64,000 bases of DNA from Auriscalpium vulgare (taxonomy: Eukaryota; Basidiomycota; Agaricomycetes; Russulales; Auriscalpiaceae): contig JAHBBC010000023.1 in NCBI GenBank assembly GCA_019915015.1, positions 310,001-374,000 on the forward strand, read 5' to 3'. The notes under the pieces were generated by a model. It saw only the letters and a program-made list of their open reading frames with translations. It had not been told where the DNA came from and searched no databases. The number at the start of each line of letters is the position of its first letter. The stretch's first letter is position 1. The position numbers and the translations under genes are program-made. Shown here one piece after another: positions 1-12,350 of the stretch.

Positions 1-3000
1 CGCGAAGACACCCGTCTGCCTGACGGGTCGACGAAGCCGCTCGGCCCCGCCGCGCTCGACGCGTTCGCGATTTTCCAGGACCTGTGTATGCTCGGCAACG
101 GCGAGAAGCCGCTGTTCCTGAAGCTCGAATACCTGCACAAGACCTTCGCGCTGGAGCTCATCGAGAGCGTGCTCACGAACTACCACGATTTGTTTCGCAA
201 GGTGCGTGGTGCCTATGCTTGTGCGCGTCGATAGTCCTCATCATGTTGTCATTGCAGCACACGGAACTCCTGTTACTGCTCCAACACCATCTCTGCCCCC
301 TCCTGCTCAAATCCCTCTCTGACCGGCCCATCTTCCCGCTCACGCTGCGGTCCACACGCGTCGTATTCCTCCTGCTCAAGCAGTTTTCATTAGAGCTGCT
401 CACGGAGTCGGAAGTCTTCATGATGCTGCTGATCCGCATCATTGGTGGAGACTTTGATCCGTCAACAGGCACACACGCGGACAGCGGCCCGCCGCGCCCA
501 CCATGGATGCGCGTCCTGGCGATGGAGATCATGCGCGGGTGCGTCCCAGCATACACCCCCTTCGCGCACCACTGACCACAGCTGTAGCTTGTGCGGCGAC
601 GCTGACTTCATGCGCAACATCTGGCAGCGCTACGACGCGCAGCAGACCGACACCGGCGCGAAGGTCTTCACGCAGCTCATCGCCGCGCTCAAGCGCCTCG
701 TGACAGCCAAGCCCGCGATCCTCGGTGTGAGCCACCAGATGATGGGCGTCGGGGTGCCAGCTGCTGAGGGTGCCGATGGCCGGGTGTATGGGCTGGATAA
801 GGGCGGGGTGGCGGGGATGGTGGCGACGGCGGCGAGCGCGACGGTGTCGAATGTCGTCGGCATGATCGGCTCCGAGGCGGGCTTGAGCACCCAGGGATCA
901 GCAATGAAAGTGCAATGGTACGCACACCCCACACACTTTTCTGAACCTCGCTGATTTTGATCGCGCACAGTATCGACCAGCTCGACAAGGCCGACGCGCC
1001 GCCCATCCCCGAAGCATATATCTACCTCCTCGGCGTGCAATGTCTTGTCGCGATCTGCGACGGCTTCGCCACATACACTGCCCCTCTCTACACGTCCCTC
1101 ATGGTCCAAAAACCCCGCGCGGCCGGCGACGCCGTCGTCCGCGCCCCCGCCGCGCTCGACCCTAACACCCTGCCCTCCACCGAGCCCGCGCGCGCCAGCC
1201 TGCTCGCCGTGCGCGCGATGATCAGCGCTGGTTGGCCTGCGCTGCTCGCGGCGCTCTCCTTCCTCATCTCGACAAACCTGTCGGACGAGCTCTTCGTCGA
1301 CGTGCTCGCGGCGCACCAGGCGCTCACGAATGTCGCGGGGATGCTCGCGCTGCGCACGCCGCGCGACGCGTTCCTCACCGCGCTCGCCAAGGCCGCGATC
1401 CCCGCGCGCGTCGTGTCCGCGCTCGACTCGTACGTCGAGCCCGCGACGCCGCGCACACCCGCGTTCTCTGAGGGCCTCGGGCTCTCCGGCCCCGCGCCGG
1501 GCCACGCGCCCGGGCTGTCCGAGCGCAATCTCGCGTGCCTCAAGGTGCTCGTGACGAGCGCGCTCTTCCTCGCGGGCAGCCTCGGCGAGAGCTGGTTCGA
1601 CGTGCTCGAGGCGCTGCAGAACGCGGACTACGTGCTCACGAGCAAGGGCCAGCGCGGCCCGAAGCGCGGCCCGCCGGCGTCCGGCTCGGCGCGCCAGGTG
1701 TCGCAGCCGGGGCCCGCGTCGGGGCCGCCGCCGCCGGGCTCAGGGCAGGCGCGGCACCCGCTGCTAGCGGACCTGGACACGGATAGCGTGCAGCTGGCAA
1801 TCCAGCGGCTGTTTGACGCGTCGAAGCTGCTCGAGGACGCGGCGTTCAAGGACTTTGTGGACGCGCTGTGCCGGCTGAGCGCCGAGATGGTGGGGATGCA
1901 GTCGATCGTGCTGGTGGATTCGGCGTCGGCGCTGGACGTGGAGGGCGGCGAGGACGGGGAGACGACGGGCAGCACGACCAGTTTGGCGTCGCCGAGGGCG
2001 GAGTATGCGAATCGGAGGCGGGTCAGTGGGATACACCTGCCGCGCACGCTGGTATGTACTCATGCTTGCTTGTGTACATTGCGGTGGAGGGTTGACTGAC
2101 GTTGTGGGCAGCGCTCCGGGGACTTCGGCATCAACAAGCTCGGCGGGGTGGCGATCCAAAATATCCACCGCCTGATCTACCGCGCGTCCGACATCGCGTG
2201 GGACACGATCACCTCGCACCTGCTCTTCGTCATCCGCCTCTCCAACGCGCCGCAGTCCATCCGGTTCCAAGCCGCGCACACGCTGGACGAGATCCTCATC
2301 GTCGTGCCGCGGAACCTCACGACGGCGGGCGACCAGCAGGCGGTCGTGCAGCGGCGCGTCCTGGACGTCCTGGCGCAGCAGATCATGCTGGACCCGCCGT
2401 CGTCGAGCGCGAGCGTCGAGCTGCGGCGCATGGGGCTGGAGACGCTGCACCAGATCCTGCAGGCGTCGGGGCACACGCTCGTCGTGGGTTGGGAAACTAT
2501 CTTCGAGATCCTGAACAGCGTCTGCAAGCCCGCGGGCCCGGCGGCGTCGGTCTCGACAGAGTCAACATCTTCTGTGCTCTCGTCGCCGGCGTCGGCGCGC
2601 CCGAAGCCGCTGCCGCTCGGGTACTCGCAGGAGCGGGGGTACGCGACGCTGATCAAGATCGCGTTCCAGTCGCTGACGCTGGTGTGCGACTCGCTGTCGG
2701 TGCTCTCGCCGGAGCACCTGCGGATGTGCATCAGCACGCTGGGGCACTTCGGGCTGCAGGCGGACACGAACATCTCGCTGACGGCGGCGGAGAGCCTGTT
2801 CTGGAGCGTGTCGGACTCGATCCAGGCGAAGCGCAAGGACGCGGAGAAGGAGCCGGCGTACAGCGCGCTGTGGATGCACCTGCTGCTGGAGATCCTGCAG
2901 CTGTGCACGGACGCGCGGCCGGAGGTGCGCATGGGCGCGATCCAGACGCTGTTCCGGACGCTGCAGCTGTACGGCGCGACGCTGAGCCTCGAGACGTGGG

Positions 3001-5529
3001 ACGAGTGCGTGTGGAAGGTCACGTTCCCGCTGCTCGACGCGCTGACCGCCGCCGTGCGCCACAACGCGATCGTGCCGAGCCCTTCGCTCGATCCGTCCTC
3101 GTCGGCGGCGGCGGCGTCCCCTGTATCCCCGCGCGCGGAGGCGACGTCGTGGGACGAGTCCAAGGTGGTCGCGCTGCAGTCGGTCGGGGCGATCTTCAGC
3201 GACTTTCTGGTGTCAAAGATCATGCACCTGGCGTCGTTCGGGCGGGTGTGGGAGACGTTCGTGGAGCACATCCGGGACGCGTTCCTGCTGGACAGCCGCG
3301 CGATCAGTGCGCCGGCGCTGCGCTGTCTGGAGAAGGCGCTGCGGGCTTCTGTGGCGGCGGCGGCGGCGCTGGTGCCGGCGACGGCGGTGTGGGAGCGGGC
3401 GTGGCAGGCGGCGGACGAGATGGGCGAGACGGTCGTCCGCCGGGCTAACGCCGCGGGCGACAAGGCGCAGCTGCACGTGCCGTTCACGCAGGAGAGCTTA
3501 GTAGCCTATGTCGATGTGGTCAGAAGCATCCGCACCGTCAGCCTCGCCGTTGAGAACGCAGAGTGGCCGCTCGCCCGCATCGCCCGCCTCATGAGCATCC
3601 TCAAAGGCAAGCTGGCCCGGCATTGTGGGTTTCTATGCTGACTCTTGCACCAGGTGTGTTGACCTACCCAAACTCGCCGGACTACAGGCCGGACATCGAC
3701 AGCCTGTCGCCGCTCCAGGTGCGCCACACTTCTCTTTGCGTCGTGTGCGGACGCTGACGTTGTTCGCGCCAGGGTGTCGTGCTCGAGACGGTCAGCAGCA
3801 TCGACCTGTCCGCACCCGGCGTGCCCTCCACCATCCTGCGCGATCTCTCCGAATATGCCACCCTTCCATTCATCGCCGCCTTCGATGCCCCCGACCCCAA
3901 CGCACCGCCCGCCTCCGCGCCCTCCATGCTCGCCGTGCAGATATCGCCCGCGCGCATGTCGACCGCCTCGTCCAAGCAGAAGCGCGTCACGTACATGGCG
4001 CTGTCGAAAAAGACAATGCCCATGTTGGTGGAGATGTTTCTCCGGTTCAAAGACAAGGAGGAGATCTATGTCGACGAGACGTTGGAGGCTCTGCTGTCGG
4101 CGTATTCCATCCCGATCAAGCTAAAATATGATTGTCCGCCGTCGTCCAAGTTCGTCAACGATCCCCCGATATGGAAGACCGCGACGACAAGTTTCTTGCG
4201 CATCGTGAAGGAGATCGCATCGCAGATCCAAAGCTTGGGCACCAGTGCGTTTCTCCGCTCTTCCCATTGCGGTCGTGCTCATGTTTCTGTCAGAAATTTC
4301 TCCCGAACGCGTGGAGAGCATCTGGCGCCAGACCATCGACGTGTTCCGAGGCGGCATCCTTGCAGACTGGTACGCCCGTCCCTGTACCCGTCGTCCGTTA
4401 TCCCCCTCTCACCCTCACGCTCCCCAGCTCCGCCGCCGACACCTTCCCGTTCGAAGACCAAGAAGCCGAGGAGAACTTCGACCTGCAGCTCATCGCCTCG
4501 CTCGAGATCGACGTCGTGCCCTTCCTCGGCGACGCGCGCGTGCCGGACCACCTCATCCTGCAGCTCGCGAAGGTCCTGCAGCAGGGCAGCCAGCTGCGCG
4601 AGTACGAGCCGGACGACGACTACGCGTTCACGCCCATCACGCCCATGCGCCCGCGCGAGAATGCGTGGGGCGGCAATACCGACGCCGACGACGTGTACGG
4701 GAGCACCGCGCCGGCGATAGCGGTCTCGCGCGAGCGCTTCTCGTACTGGTGCTTCGACCTGCTCTTTCTCATTTGCTCGGACACGTCGCAAGGTGCGCGC
4801 GCCGCTCGCGCTCGCTGTGTGTATGCGCTGACCTGACACCGCGCACCGTTGGCAGACCAGGAGGAGTCCCGGAAACGCGTCGCGGCGCTGTGCTTGTCGG
4901 CGCTGCTCGGGCGGTGTCGCACGACGCTCGCGGGGTATGTCGCGGACGAGAGTCTGCGCGGGAACCTTCCTTTTCCAAGGTGCGCTCTTCCGTTGTGTGT
5001 GTGCATGTATTTATGTCGGCTAACGCGCTGTGCAGAGTGCGGGAAGAGGAGCTGCTCTACGTGCTGCACAAGCTGCAGGAGCTGCGCCTTTGGCCCGGCT
5101 CGCTCTGGGCCGCGCTCTCCGACAGCCCAACCCAGTACGCAACCCACCAACCGCGTACGTCCCCTCCCCATCCCACCCACTATCATCTAACTCGATTCGC
5201 ACGCAGCGGTGGACACGTCCCTCCCGCCCTCCGCGCTCATCGCAGACTCCGCCAAGCGCTCGACGCGCGGCCACCTCTTCCACTTCTACACCGTGCTCGC
5301 GGAGATCGCGAGCGTGCCGCGCAAGGCGCCGTCCGCGTGGGTCGTCTCGGACCAGCTGTTCGCCGACACGGACCGCGAGGACGCGCGGGGTGGGGGCGCG
5401 GAGGCGCATGCGGGGAGCAGGATCGCGGCGGGCGGGCTCGCCGCGGGGCGTATCACTGCGCTTGATGCGCGTGCGCTGGCGCGGGAGTGTCTGAAGGAGG
5501 TGGGGCGCGAGCTCGGTGTGCCGCGGTGA
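1..5529 (+). CDS. MON2: MON2-like endosome/Golgi trafficking protein, 3' part, 12 exons
   Basis: The gene is cut by the window start. Exons: 1-201, 258-538, 588-917, 971-2051, 2112-3606, 3654-3718, 3773-4244, 4294-4369, 4428-4792, 4856-4979, 5036-5154, 5207-5529. They sum to 4932 nt with every junction in phase, giving 1643 residues and a TGA at 5527. The first exon carries the DCB/HUS-type stretch DAFAIFQDLC, and later exons carry the LDKADAPPIPEAYIY and SPDYRPDIDSLSPLQ segments. These resemble MON2 (Mon2/Ysl2 family), large armadillo-like scaffolds related to Sec7 Arf-GEFs that act at late Golgi and endosomes. No Sec7 catalytic domain is visible where a BIG/Sec7 protein would have it. All introns are GT-AG except 3607-3653, which reads GC-AG. 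Family assignment is from recognition, not a search. Confidence 0.85.
3607..3653 (+). other. GC-AG intron of the MON2-like gene
   Basis: This 47-bp intron begins GCAAGC after exon end ATCCTCAAAG and ends CACCAG. Splicing restores ILKGVLTYPNSPDY, whereas reading through meets a stop near 3640. GCAAG is the usual donor form of minor GC-AG introns. In the decayed copy near 61630 the donor is lost. Confidence 0.7.
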
Positions 5530-6036
5530 GAGGCGTTCGTGGTTTGGTGCGTTCTCTTTTGGTGGTTGTTGTTGTTGTCATTGCTGTGTTTCGTTTAGAT
5601 TCCATCTGTATTGTAGGGGAATGCATCGTAATCATGGATAGCAGGCTATTGCCAGAGCCGTGGAGTTTCCGCGACTTCCCTCAGGCAGTGTCGACTTCGG
5701 CACAAGTATAATGGAGAACTCTCAGTGTGAGTGCAAGCTTGGGAGCTATGTATGTCTTCTTCTGGTGTTTGAGTTCTACCTCAGCTGGTGTTGACAATGG
5801 CTGGTAGCATGAGCACTCTAGTGTGCTAGTCAATGCATGACAACAGTTTAGAAATATGATTGGACAGAATGAGTACAGTAAATGCGTGAAAGGACAGAAT
5901 AAGCAAGCCCTGCAACACAATTCACCACCCCAAATGAACACTCAATCTTTATACACCTGACAAATTAAGTTTATTAGGCCTTGGACAAGAGACAAGAAAA
6001 CAAAAACTCACACCTGTACTACTTGCTGACCATGAA
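5530..6036. other. Intergenic, tail-to-tail MON2 / CHAT
   Basis: There is no supported gene here. It separates the MON2 stop (plus) from the CHAT stop (minus), so both genes must terminate within it. Base composition changes abruptly from GC-rich MON2 to AT-rich sequence. I could not pick out a specific polyadenylation signal with confidence. Confidence 0.5.
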
Positions 6037-6908
6037 TCATGCACCAATGTGAACAAAAGGAACCCAGCGGTGTAGTGGAACATTCTTCCTTCTCATCTCC
6101 TTTGTTACATTTTTGAGAACCTTGGCTGCATCTTTGAAATCAACAAGTGCATCTTGATTCTTAAGATTAAGGATCCTTCTGTAGAATTCTTCAGCCAACA
6201 AAGGGCCATCTTCATCAGCCATGCCCCACAGGGTCCCAACAATCCCCCTGAATCCACAGAATTGCATGCCTGCTGCAAGGCTGATCCCTTCGTCTGGAGT
6301 ATTGTCCTTGTCCACAGCTGCAGTATGACAAGCAGACAGAACAGCCAACTCAGCATTGGGCAACTTGGCTTTTACAAGATCTAGGATGGTGAATCTAGTG
6401 TTGTCATGTAACTCAAATGATGAGTTGAAAGGTTGCTTTGTATCAATATGCCCATGAGAAGCAAAGTGAATCCAGGGGCATTTTGAAAGGCCCTCTAGCA
6501 TAGTGCTATGAGTGACTTTATCTCCAACAAGCTCTTGAGCTTTGCATCCCACTGTTTGCATAACCTTGATCTCCTTGTATACCCTTGGTAGAGAGCTGGC
6601 AGCTATGGCAAGTATGTCAGGAGCATTTTTGTTGACTCTTGCAACAAGATCTTCCCTGGCTCTTATGAGTGAGCCAAGTGTTGGAGTATATGAGTGAACA
6701 TATTTCTGTGAGAGTTGCTGCTGGTAGGTGTCTCTTTCAAAGGGTTGAGCAGCATGCAGAGGGAGTGTACATAGTTTGCCTGATGGGCACCACCATATCC
6801 TGGAGCCCTTGCCAAATCCAAGGCTATCCAACTTTATGAGAATAGGGGATGCAATACATATCCACAATTGTCTCATTATGTCTTCAATCACCTCATCCAT
6901 CCCGATAT
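6037..6908 (-). pseudogene. TPR-CHAT gene, C-terminal CHAT protease-like half
   Basis: This is about 290 codons of uninterrupted CHAT domain (caspase HetF associated with TPRs, clan CD cysteine-protease fold). Visible landmarks in order are RIWWCPSGKLCTLPLHAA, the catalytic His context HFASHGH, and the catalytic Cys context LSACHTA followed by DEGISLAAGMQFCGFRGIVGTLW. Both dyad residues are present. The 5' end stops at the LTR: the host codons here (GGG ATG GAT GAG...) continue exactly from ...RDDI encoded just above 49912. The domain is therefore intact but severed from its TPRs by 43 kb. Fungal TPR-CHAT proteins are expanded in basidiomycetes; their function is mostly unknown and proteolytic or immune-like roles are inferred only. 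Confidence 0.85.
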
Positions 6909-7324
6909 TGTCAAGACTCACGTCAAGGAACACACAAAAGAGCCGCCCAAGTCACCGACCGGACCAGAGGGATGAGACGAGTGAGAGTGCTGTGGCCAAC
7001 AGCGCAGGCAGTGTATTGCGTACGGTGTAGACGAAGTGAACAGTCTGAGGAATAGGGAGAGAGACGAGTCCTTATATACTGAGTGAAGCCAAACAAGGGT
7101 AAACGGAAGAACAATAGGGTGCGGAACAATAAGGAAGGAACCATGACAATGGACTCGGAGAACAATAAGAAGGGCGAACAATAGCGTACACAGCCTCGTC
7201 ATAGAACTTCATGGAAGAGTCTAGAGAGGTCCGGATTAATGAGGGGTCTGGATCGTGGTCCGTGATTGATGGTGGATGCGAATGGCAGTCAAGAGAGTCG
7301 AAAGAAATGGAGCGATTCGTGACA
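6909..7324 (-). repeat. 3' LTR of the chromovirus
   Basis: It runs TGTCA...TGACA (perfect 5-bp inverted ends), 416 bp. Compared by eye with 49496-49911 at offset 42587, I see only two differences: A6920/G49507 and C7175/T49762. The purine-rich tract read on the minus strand just inside it (AGAGAGGGGGTGA) is a good polypurine tract for plus-strand priming. Confidence 0.93.
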
Positions 7325-10300
7325 TCACCCCCTCTCTAAGACGCGCTTTCTCCTGGAGCGCATGATCAGCTTGTAGTGCATCGAAATAAATGAGTCCACG
7401 TAGCGCAGGAGGGCGAACAGCCCGCGGATGGTCCTTGTAGAACTTTGTGATAGCCCCGGTGGCGTTGGTCATAGCCGTCCGGGGAAGCCACTGATTCTCC
7501 GAGTCAGAATAACCGACCCACTTGACGAGGTACTGAATGCCCCGCTTGTTGGGCGTGAGTCTTGCGTCTAGAACTGCTTCAACCTCATATTCTTCTTCCG
7601 CATTGACAATCTCAGGCGGAGGTGCGAGGAAGTTTGGTCCATGAGCGGAGGTTTCCACATAGGGCGTTAGAAGGGATGCGTGAAACACCGGGTGAATTCG
7701 CCAGGTGGGTGGAAGCTTGAGTCGATAGTTCACTGGTCCAATGATCTCGGTGATTTCGAAGGGTCCTACTCGTCGAGGAGACAACTTAGCTTTTGGTTGA
7801 GTTGTCCTAATGTGCTTTCCATCCAACCATACGCGGTCTCCAATCTTGAAGTGCACGCTGCTCTTGATGTGATCGGCGTTGTTGCGCTTCATTACTTCGG
7901 CCGCAGAGCGAAGGCTAGCTTCAACCTCCGTGCGCACTTGTTCCATGTGCTGCAGGCGTTCTTCAACGGTAGGGATTGTTGACGTAGTGTGGATAGGGGG
8001 CATGGCGTGGGGAGTGTAACCGAGGAGCATTTCGAAGGGTGAACGGTTTGTCGCGCTATGGATGCGGTGGTTATGCGAGAACTCAGCGAATGTTAACCAC
8101 TTCACCCAATCGTCTTGTCGATAATTGCAGAATACTCGTAGGAATTGTTCCATCTCTTGGTTTACACGTTCGGACTCACCATCCGTCTGTGGGTGATAGG
8201 CCGTGCTGAGTGCAGACTTGATGCCTAGCTTGTCGAATACACCGCGCATGACCTTCCCAGCGTACTGGGGTCCGCGGTCAGAGATAAGTCGTTCCCAGAG
8301 GCCGTAGTGCCGATAGATCTTGTCAATGAGAAGGTCAACTGTGCCGTCGCTAGTGATGGTCTTGTTGCAGGGTGTGAATGTGACGTGTTTAGTGAACCTG
8401 TCCACTATAACGCAGATTGAGTCGAATCCGTTGCAGGGCGGGAGTTCAACTACGAAGTCCGAAGTGATGTCTTGGAATGTTCGGCTGGGGATGGCGTTTG
8501 GGATAGTCTCGACGTGCGTTCGATGATTCTGCACCTTGGTTGCTTGACAAGTAGCGCAACCGTCGACATAGTCCCGTATGAAGACTGACATACCGGGCCA
8601 CCAATATTCACGTCCAACTAGTTCATGCGTCTTGTGGCGCCCTGGATGTCCTGCTGAAGGGTTGTCGTGATGCATCCGAACGATGTCACGTCGCAGTTGG
8701 TCGTTCGCAGGGACGTAGACTTTCCCCCGGAACAGGACCAGTCCGTCTTCGGTGTTCCATTCTTCTAGGTTCTTTGTTAGTGATCGAGGCCCATTGCCGA
8801 GTATGACGTCGAGAGCCTTGACAACTTCTATGTCCTTGGTCTTTGCTTCTCGGATGCGACGTCGGAGGTCGTGATTGCCAAGGGAGGTGAAAGCGCCAGG
8901 ACGAGTAGCGCGGATGCGGAAAAATTGAGGGTCCAGTAGTACCCGTTCCGCGTTATCGTCCTCCACCCCCTCTCTATGGTCAGGTCGCCTCGACATGGGA
9001 TCAGCACGTTGAGAAATTCCTGGTTTGTGGATCAGTTCAAAGTCGAAACGTGTAAGGAATAACGCCCATCGAGCTTGTCGACGACTCAGCTTCTGGGCGG
9101 AGCGAAAGTACTCCAAATTCTTGTGATCTGTCCAGATTTCTATGCGATCTGGAGCGCCTTCGAGGTAGTGGCGCCAAGCTTCAAGGGCGCGAATGATAGC
9201 AAGGAGTTCCTTGTCGTAAATGTCGTAGTTGCGTTCTGGGTCTGAGAGCGACTTGGACAGATATGCGACCGGATGCCAGAGGTTGTCGTCACCGCGCTGC
9301 GAGAGTATGCCTCCCGTTGCGTAGTCTGAGGCGTCGACTTCCACCAAATATGGTTTGGTAGGGTCAGGCATGACAAGGACGGGAGACGAGGTGAACGCAG
9401 CTTTGAGGTTATCAAAGGCCTCTTGGCATTCGGTTGTCCAGTTCCAGGCGTAATCCTTCTTGGTTAGGGCGAACAGTGGGTGCGCAATCTTGGAGAAGTC
9501 GCGGATGAAACGCCGGTAGAAATTCCCAAATCCTAAGAAAGATTGGACGTCTTTCACCGTTCGTGGCGCTGGCCAGTCTGCAATCCCAGCGACCTTGACT
9601 GGATCCATAGATAAATGATCATGGGAAATGATCAGACCAAGGTACTCGACTGTGGATTGTTCGAAGGTGCATTTCTCGGGTTTCAAAAACAAGTCATGTT
9701 CGCGAAGTCGTTGTAAGACTTGTCGCACCAGGCGGCGATGTTCTTCAAGGGTGTCGGTGAAGATAAGAATGTCGTCCATGTAGATGATGACTTTGCCGAG
9801 GTCAATGAGGTCCTTAAAGAGTTCGTTCATCATTGCTTGGAAGGTGGCGGGTGAATTCATGAGGCCAAAGAACATCACCAATGGTTCGAAGAGCCCGCGG
9901 TTAGTTTTGAACGCCGCTTTCCATTCGTCGCCTTCCTTGATGCGTACGTTGTTGTAACCCCAGCGGACGTCCATCTTGGTGAAGACCTTGGCACCCTTGA
10001 GCTTGTCGACGATTTCAGAGATAAGCGGCAGGGGGTATTCATTCTTGACCGTCCCCTTGTTTAGTGCGCGATAATCCTGAACTGGTCGCAGCTTGCCATC
10101 CTTTTTCTTAACAAAGAAGAATGGACTTGCCATGGGAGACTTGGATGGGCGTATGTATCCCTTCTCCAGGTGTTCATTGAGAAAGGCGTCCAGTTCCACT
10201 TGCTCAGCTGGCGACAACGGGTAAACCTTACTCGGTCGTGGTTCAAAGCCGTCCTTGAGGTCAATAGCGTGGTCCCATGAACGGCGATCCGGAAGACGTT

Positions 10301-10834
10301 CAGAAGAGACTTTGTCAAAGACGTCGCGAAAGTCTTGGTATGGGAGCGGGACTAATTCCTCAAATTCTTTCTGCACCGGGGGTCCAGCAGCTTTTTCGGC
10401 GAGCTTCTGTGCGTTCGTGAAAGCTGCTCGTACGTGCACCGGTCCTGGTCCGACAGGCGGGGAAATGAGCGGAATATTGAAGGCGGGTAACATACCAGCG
10501 AGTTGCAATCCGTGCACCATCCACGCATGTTCCATGGTGAATCGTTCTTCGTCGTCTTCCGTGAACAGGGCACCAAGCGTTGGGGACCGCGTAGTGCGAA
10601 TACGTACTCCATGGACACGACGAGCTGGGACGACGTACTTTGGCATCGTTGGCGGAGGTAGTGGAGCCTCATGGCGCGGCCTGGTAGTAGGTCGTGGGGC
10701 TGCAGACGATTTGGGGGTCTGTCGTTCTGTGCGCGTTGATAAGTTCTTGATCGGTGGTGCATGCAACTTGCAGGATGGTGGGCATCGAGTCATGTCGACG
10801 CGCTTTTCTCGCCAGTCGACTGCCGGATTGTGAA
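7236..10834 (-). CDS. pol: Chromovirus pol: reverse transcriptase, RNase H, integrase, chromodomain
   Basis: About 1200 uninterrupted codons; the stop lies 88 bp inside the 3' LTR. Domains in order: post-protease motif HNPAVDW (just below 10834); reverse transcriptase with YMDDILIF (near 9780); RNase H with VEVDASDYATGG (near 9335); integrase HHCC zinc motif ending GCATCQATK (8560-8690); the D,D,E core at SDFVVELP, SDRGPQYAG and ESERVNQEM (about 8480, 8270, 8160); and a C-terminal chromodomain with YLVKWVGYSDSENQWLP (7480-7590). The chromodomain defines a chromovirus and usually targets integration to marked chromatin. No frame break is visible, so the enzyme was intact until the 36-kb insertion cut it from gag-protease. 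An ATG at 10862 is in frame but belongs to the inserted element. Confidence 0.93.
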
Positions 10835-10848
10835 CTTGGGGGGGAATG

Positions 10849-10865
10849 GCCAGTGCAAGCATGGC
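10849..10865 (-). other. 3'-terminal hairpin of the giant element
   Basis: The 17-mer GCCAGTGCAAGCATGGC can form a stem of GCCA/TGGC plus TGC/GCA with one bulged base. It lies between the 3' inverted repeat and the chromovirus junction. Rolling-circle elements usually have such a stem-loop beside the 3' terminus. Confidence 0.5.
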
Positions 10866-10868
10866 AGT

Positions 10869-10888
10869 ACGATTACTCTTAATCGTTT
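10869..10888. repeat. 3'-side subterminal inverted repeat
   Basis: ACGATTACTCTTAATCGTTT on the plus strand, an exact inverse of 46758-46777. The repeat is itself a palindrome: ACGATTA / TAATCGT around a 4-nt centre, CTCT here and AGAG at the other end. Confidence 0.8.
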
Positions 10889-10957
10889 AGGAGGAGGGGG
10901 GGGAGGGGTAATTTACAACATGTGAAGTGCAATTGAAAGTTCCCTGGAAACCATCTT

Positions 10958-12343
10958 AGAGGGGCCTCTCAATTTGAAGATGTGGGCTGACCTGTCGCTC
11001 TGCATATATCTGTCCTCACCATGGCTTGCGGGTTTGGATGCAAGTTCAGTGGTATTACTCAGGAAAACATATCCAGGACCATCGGCAGATGTAAGAACCG
11101 ACTCAGCGTAGCCCTGGCCCTCGCCATGCCCCTTGAGTGCCGCCCCAGTTTCCCCCTCCTCCCAACTGTCCCCGCTTTCGACTCAGCGCCGCCCCGGCCC
11201 CCGCCATGCCCCTTGAGAGCCGCCCCAGTTTCCCCCTCCTCCCGACTGTCCCCGCCTTCGACTCAGCGCGGCCCCGGGCCCCGCCATGCCCCTTGAGGGC
11301 CGCCCCAGTTTCCCCCTCCTCCCGACTGTCCCCGCCTCCGACTCAGCGCCGCCCCGGCCCCCGCCATGCCCCTTGAGGGCCGCCCCAGTTTCCCCCTCCT
11401 CCCGACTGTCCGCCATGCCCCTTGAGGGCCGCCCCAGTTTCCCCCTCCTCCCGACTGTCCCCGCCTCTGACTCAGCGCCGCCCCGGCCCCCGCCATGCCC
11501 CTTGAGGGCCGCCCCAGTTTCCCCCTCCTCCCGACTGTCCGCCATGCCCCTTGAGGGCCGCCCCAGTTTCCCCCTCCTCCCGACTGTCCCCGCCTCTGAC
11601 TCAGCGCCGCCCCGGCCCCCGCCATGCCCCTTGAGGGCCGCCCCAGTTTCCCATTGTGCCGACTGTCCCTGCCTCTGCCCGGCATTGGCCCTCGGAGTGG
11701 AGTCACCCTCGCTGGAAGATCCCTGGGTAGCAACCCTCTTGTCCATCAGAGGGGCCTCTCAATTTGAAGATGTGGGCTGACTCGTCGCTCTGCATATATC
11801 TGTCCTCACCATGGCTTGCGGGTTTGGGTGCAAGTTCAGTGGTATTACTCAGGAAAACATATCCAGGACCATCGGCAGATGTAAGAACCGACTCAGCGTA
11901 GCCCTGGCCCCCGCCATGCCCCTTGAGGGCCGCCCCAGTTTCCCCCTCCTCCTGACTGTCCGCCATGCCCCTTGAGGGCCGCCCCAGTTTCCCCCTCCTC
12001 CTGACTGTCCCCGCCTCCGACTCAGCGCCGCCCCGGCCCCCGCCATGCCCCTTGAGGGCCGCCCCAGTTTCCCCCTCCTCCTGACTGTCCGCCATGCCCC
12101 TTGAGGGCCGCCCCAGTTTCCCCCTCCTCCTGACTGTCCCCGCCTCCGACTCAGCGCCGCCCCGGCCCCCGCCATGCCCCTTGAGGGCCGCCCCAGTTTC
12201 CCATTGTGCCGACTGTCCCTGCCTCTGCCCGGCATTGGCCCTCGGAGTGGAGTCACCCTCGCTGGAAGATCCCTGGGTAGCAACCCTCTTGTCCATCAGA
12301 GGGGCCTCTCAATTTGAAGATGTGGGCTGACCCGTCGCTCTGC
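10958..12343. repeat. Nested tandem repeat block near the 3' end of the giant element
   Basis: A unit beginning AGAGGGGCCTCTCAATTTG starts at 10958, 11748 and 12298 (spacings 790 and 550; the third is truncated at about 12343). Within each unit runs a GC-rich array of CATGCCCCTTGAGGGCCGCC-type modules, with or without an additional CGACTCAGCGCCGCCCCGG segment. The array length explains the unit size difference. Each unit closes with the same sequence ending CTCTTGTCCATC. AGAGG/CCTCT can pair. The block lies between the RepHel stop and the 3' inverted repeat. Confidence 0.85.
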
Positions 12344-12350
12344 ACTACAT

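Noticed and set aside
1..5529. Sec7/BIG Arf-GEF
   Set aside because: DCB/HUS-like parts are shared, but no Sec7 catalytic domain occurs in the exons that should contain it.
11183..12330. Open frames of 144-197 codons on both strands with GRPSRGMA-type repeats
   Set aside because: Artefacts of the GC-rich tandem repeat; both strands and several frames are open, with no splice or domain support.
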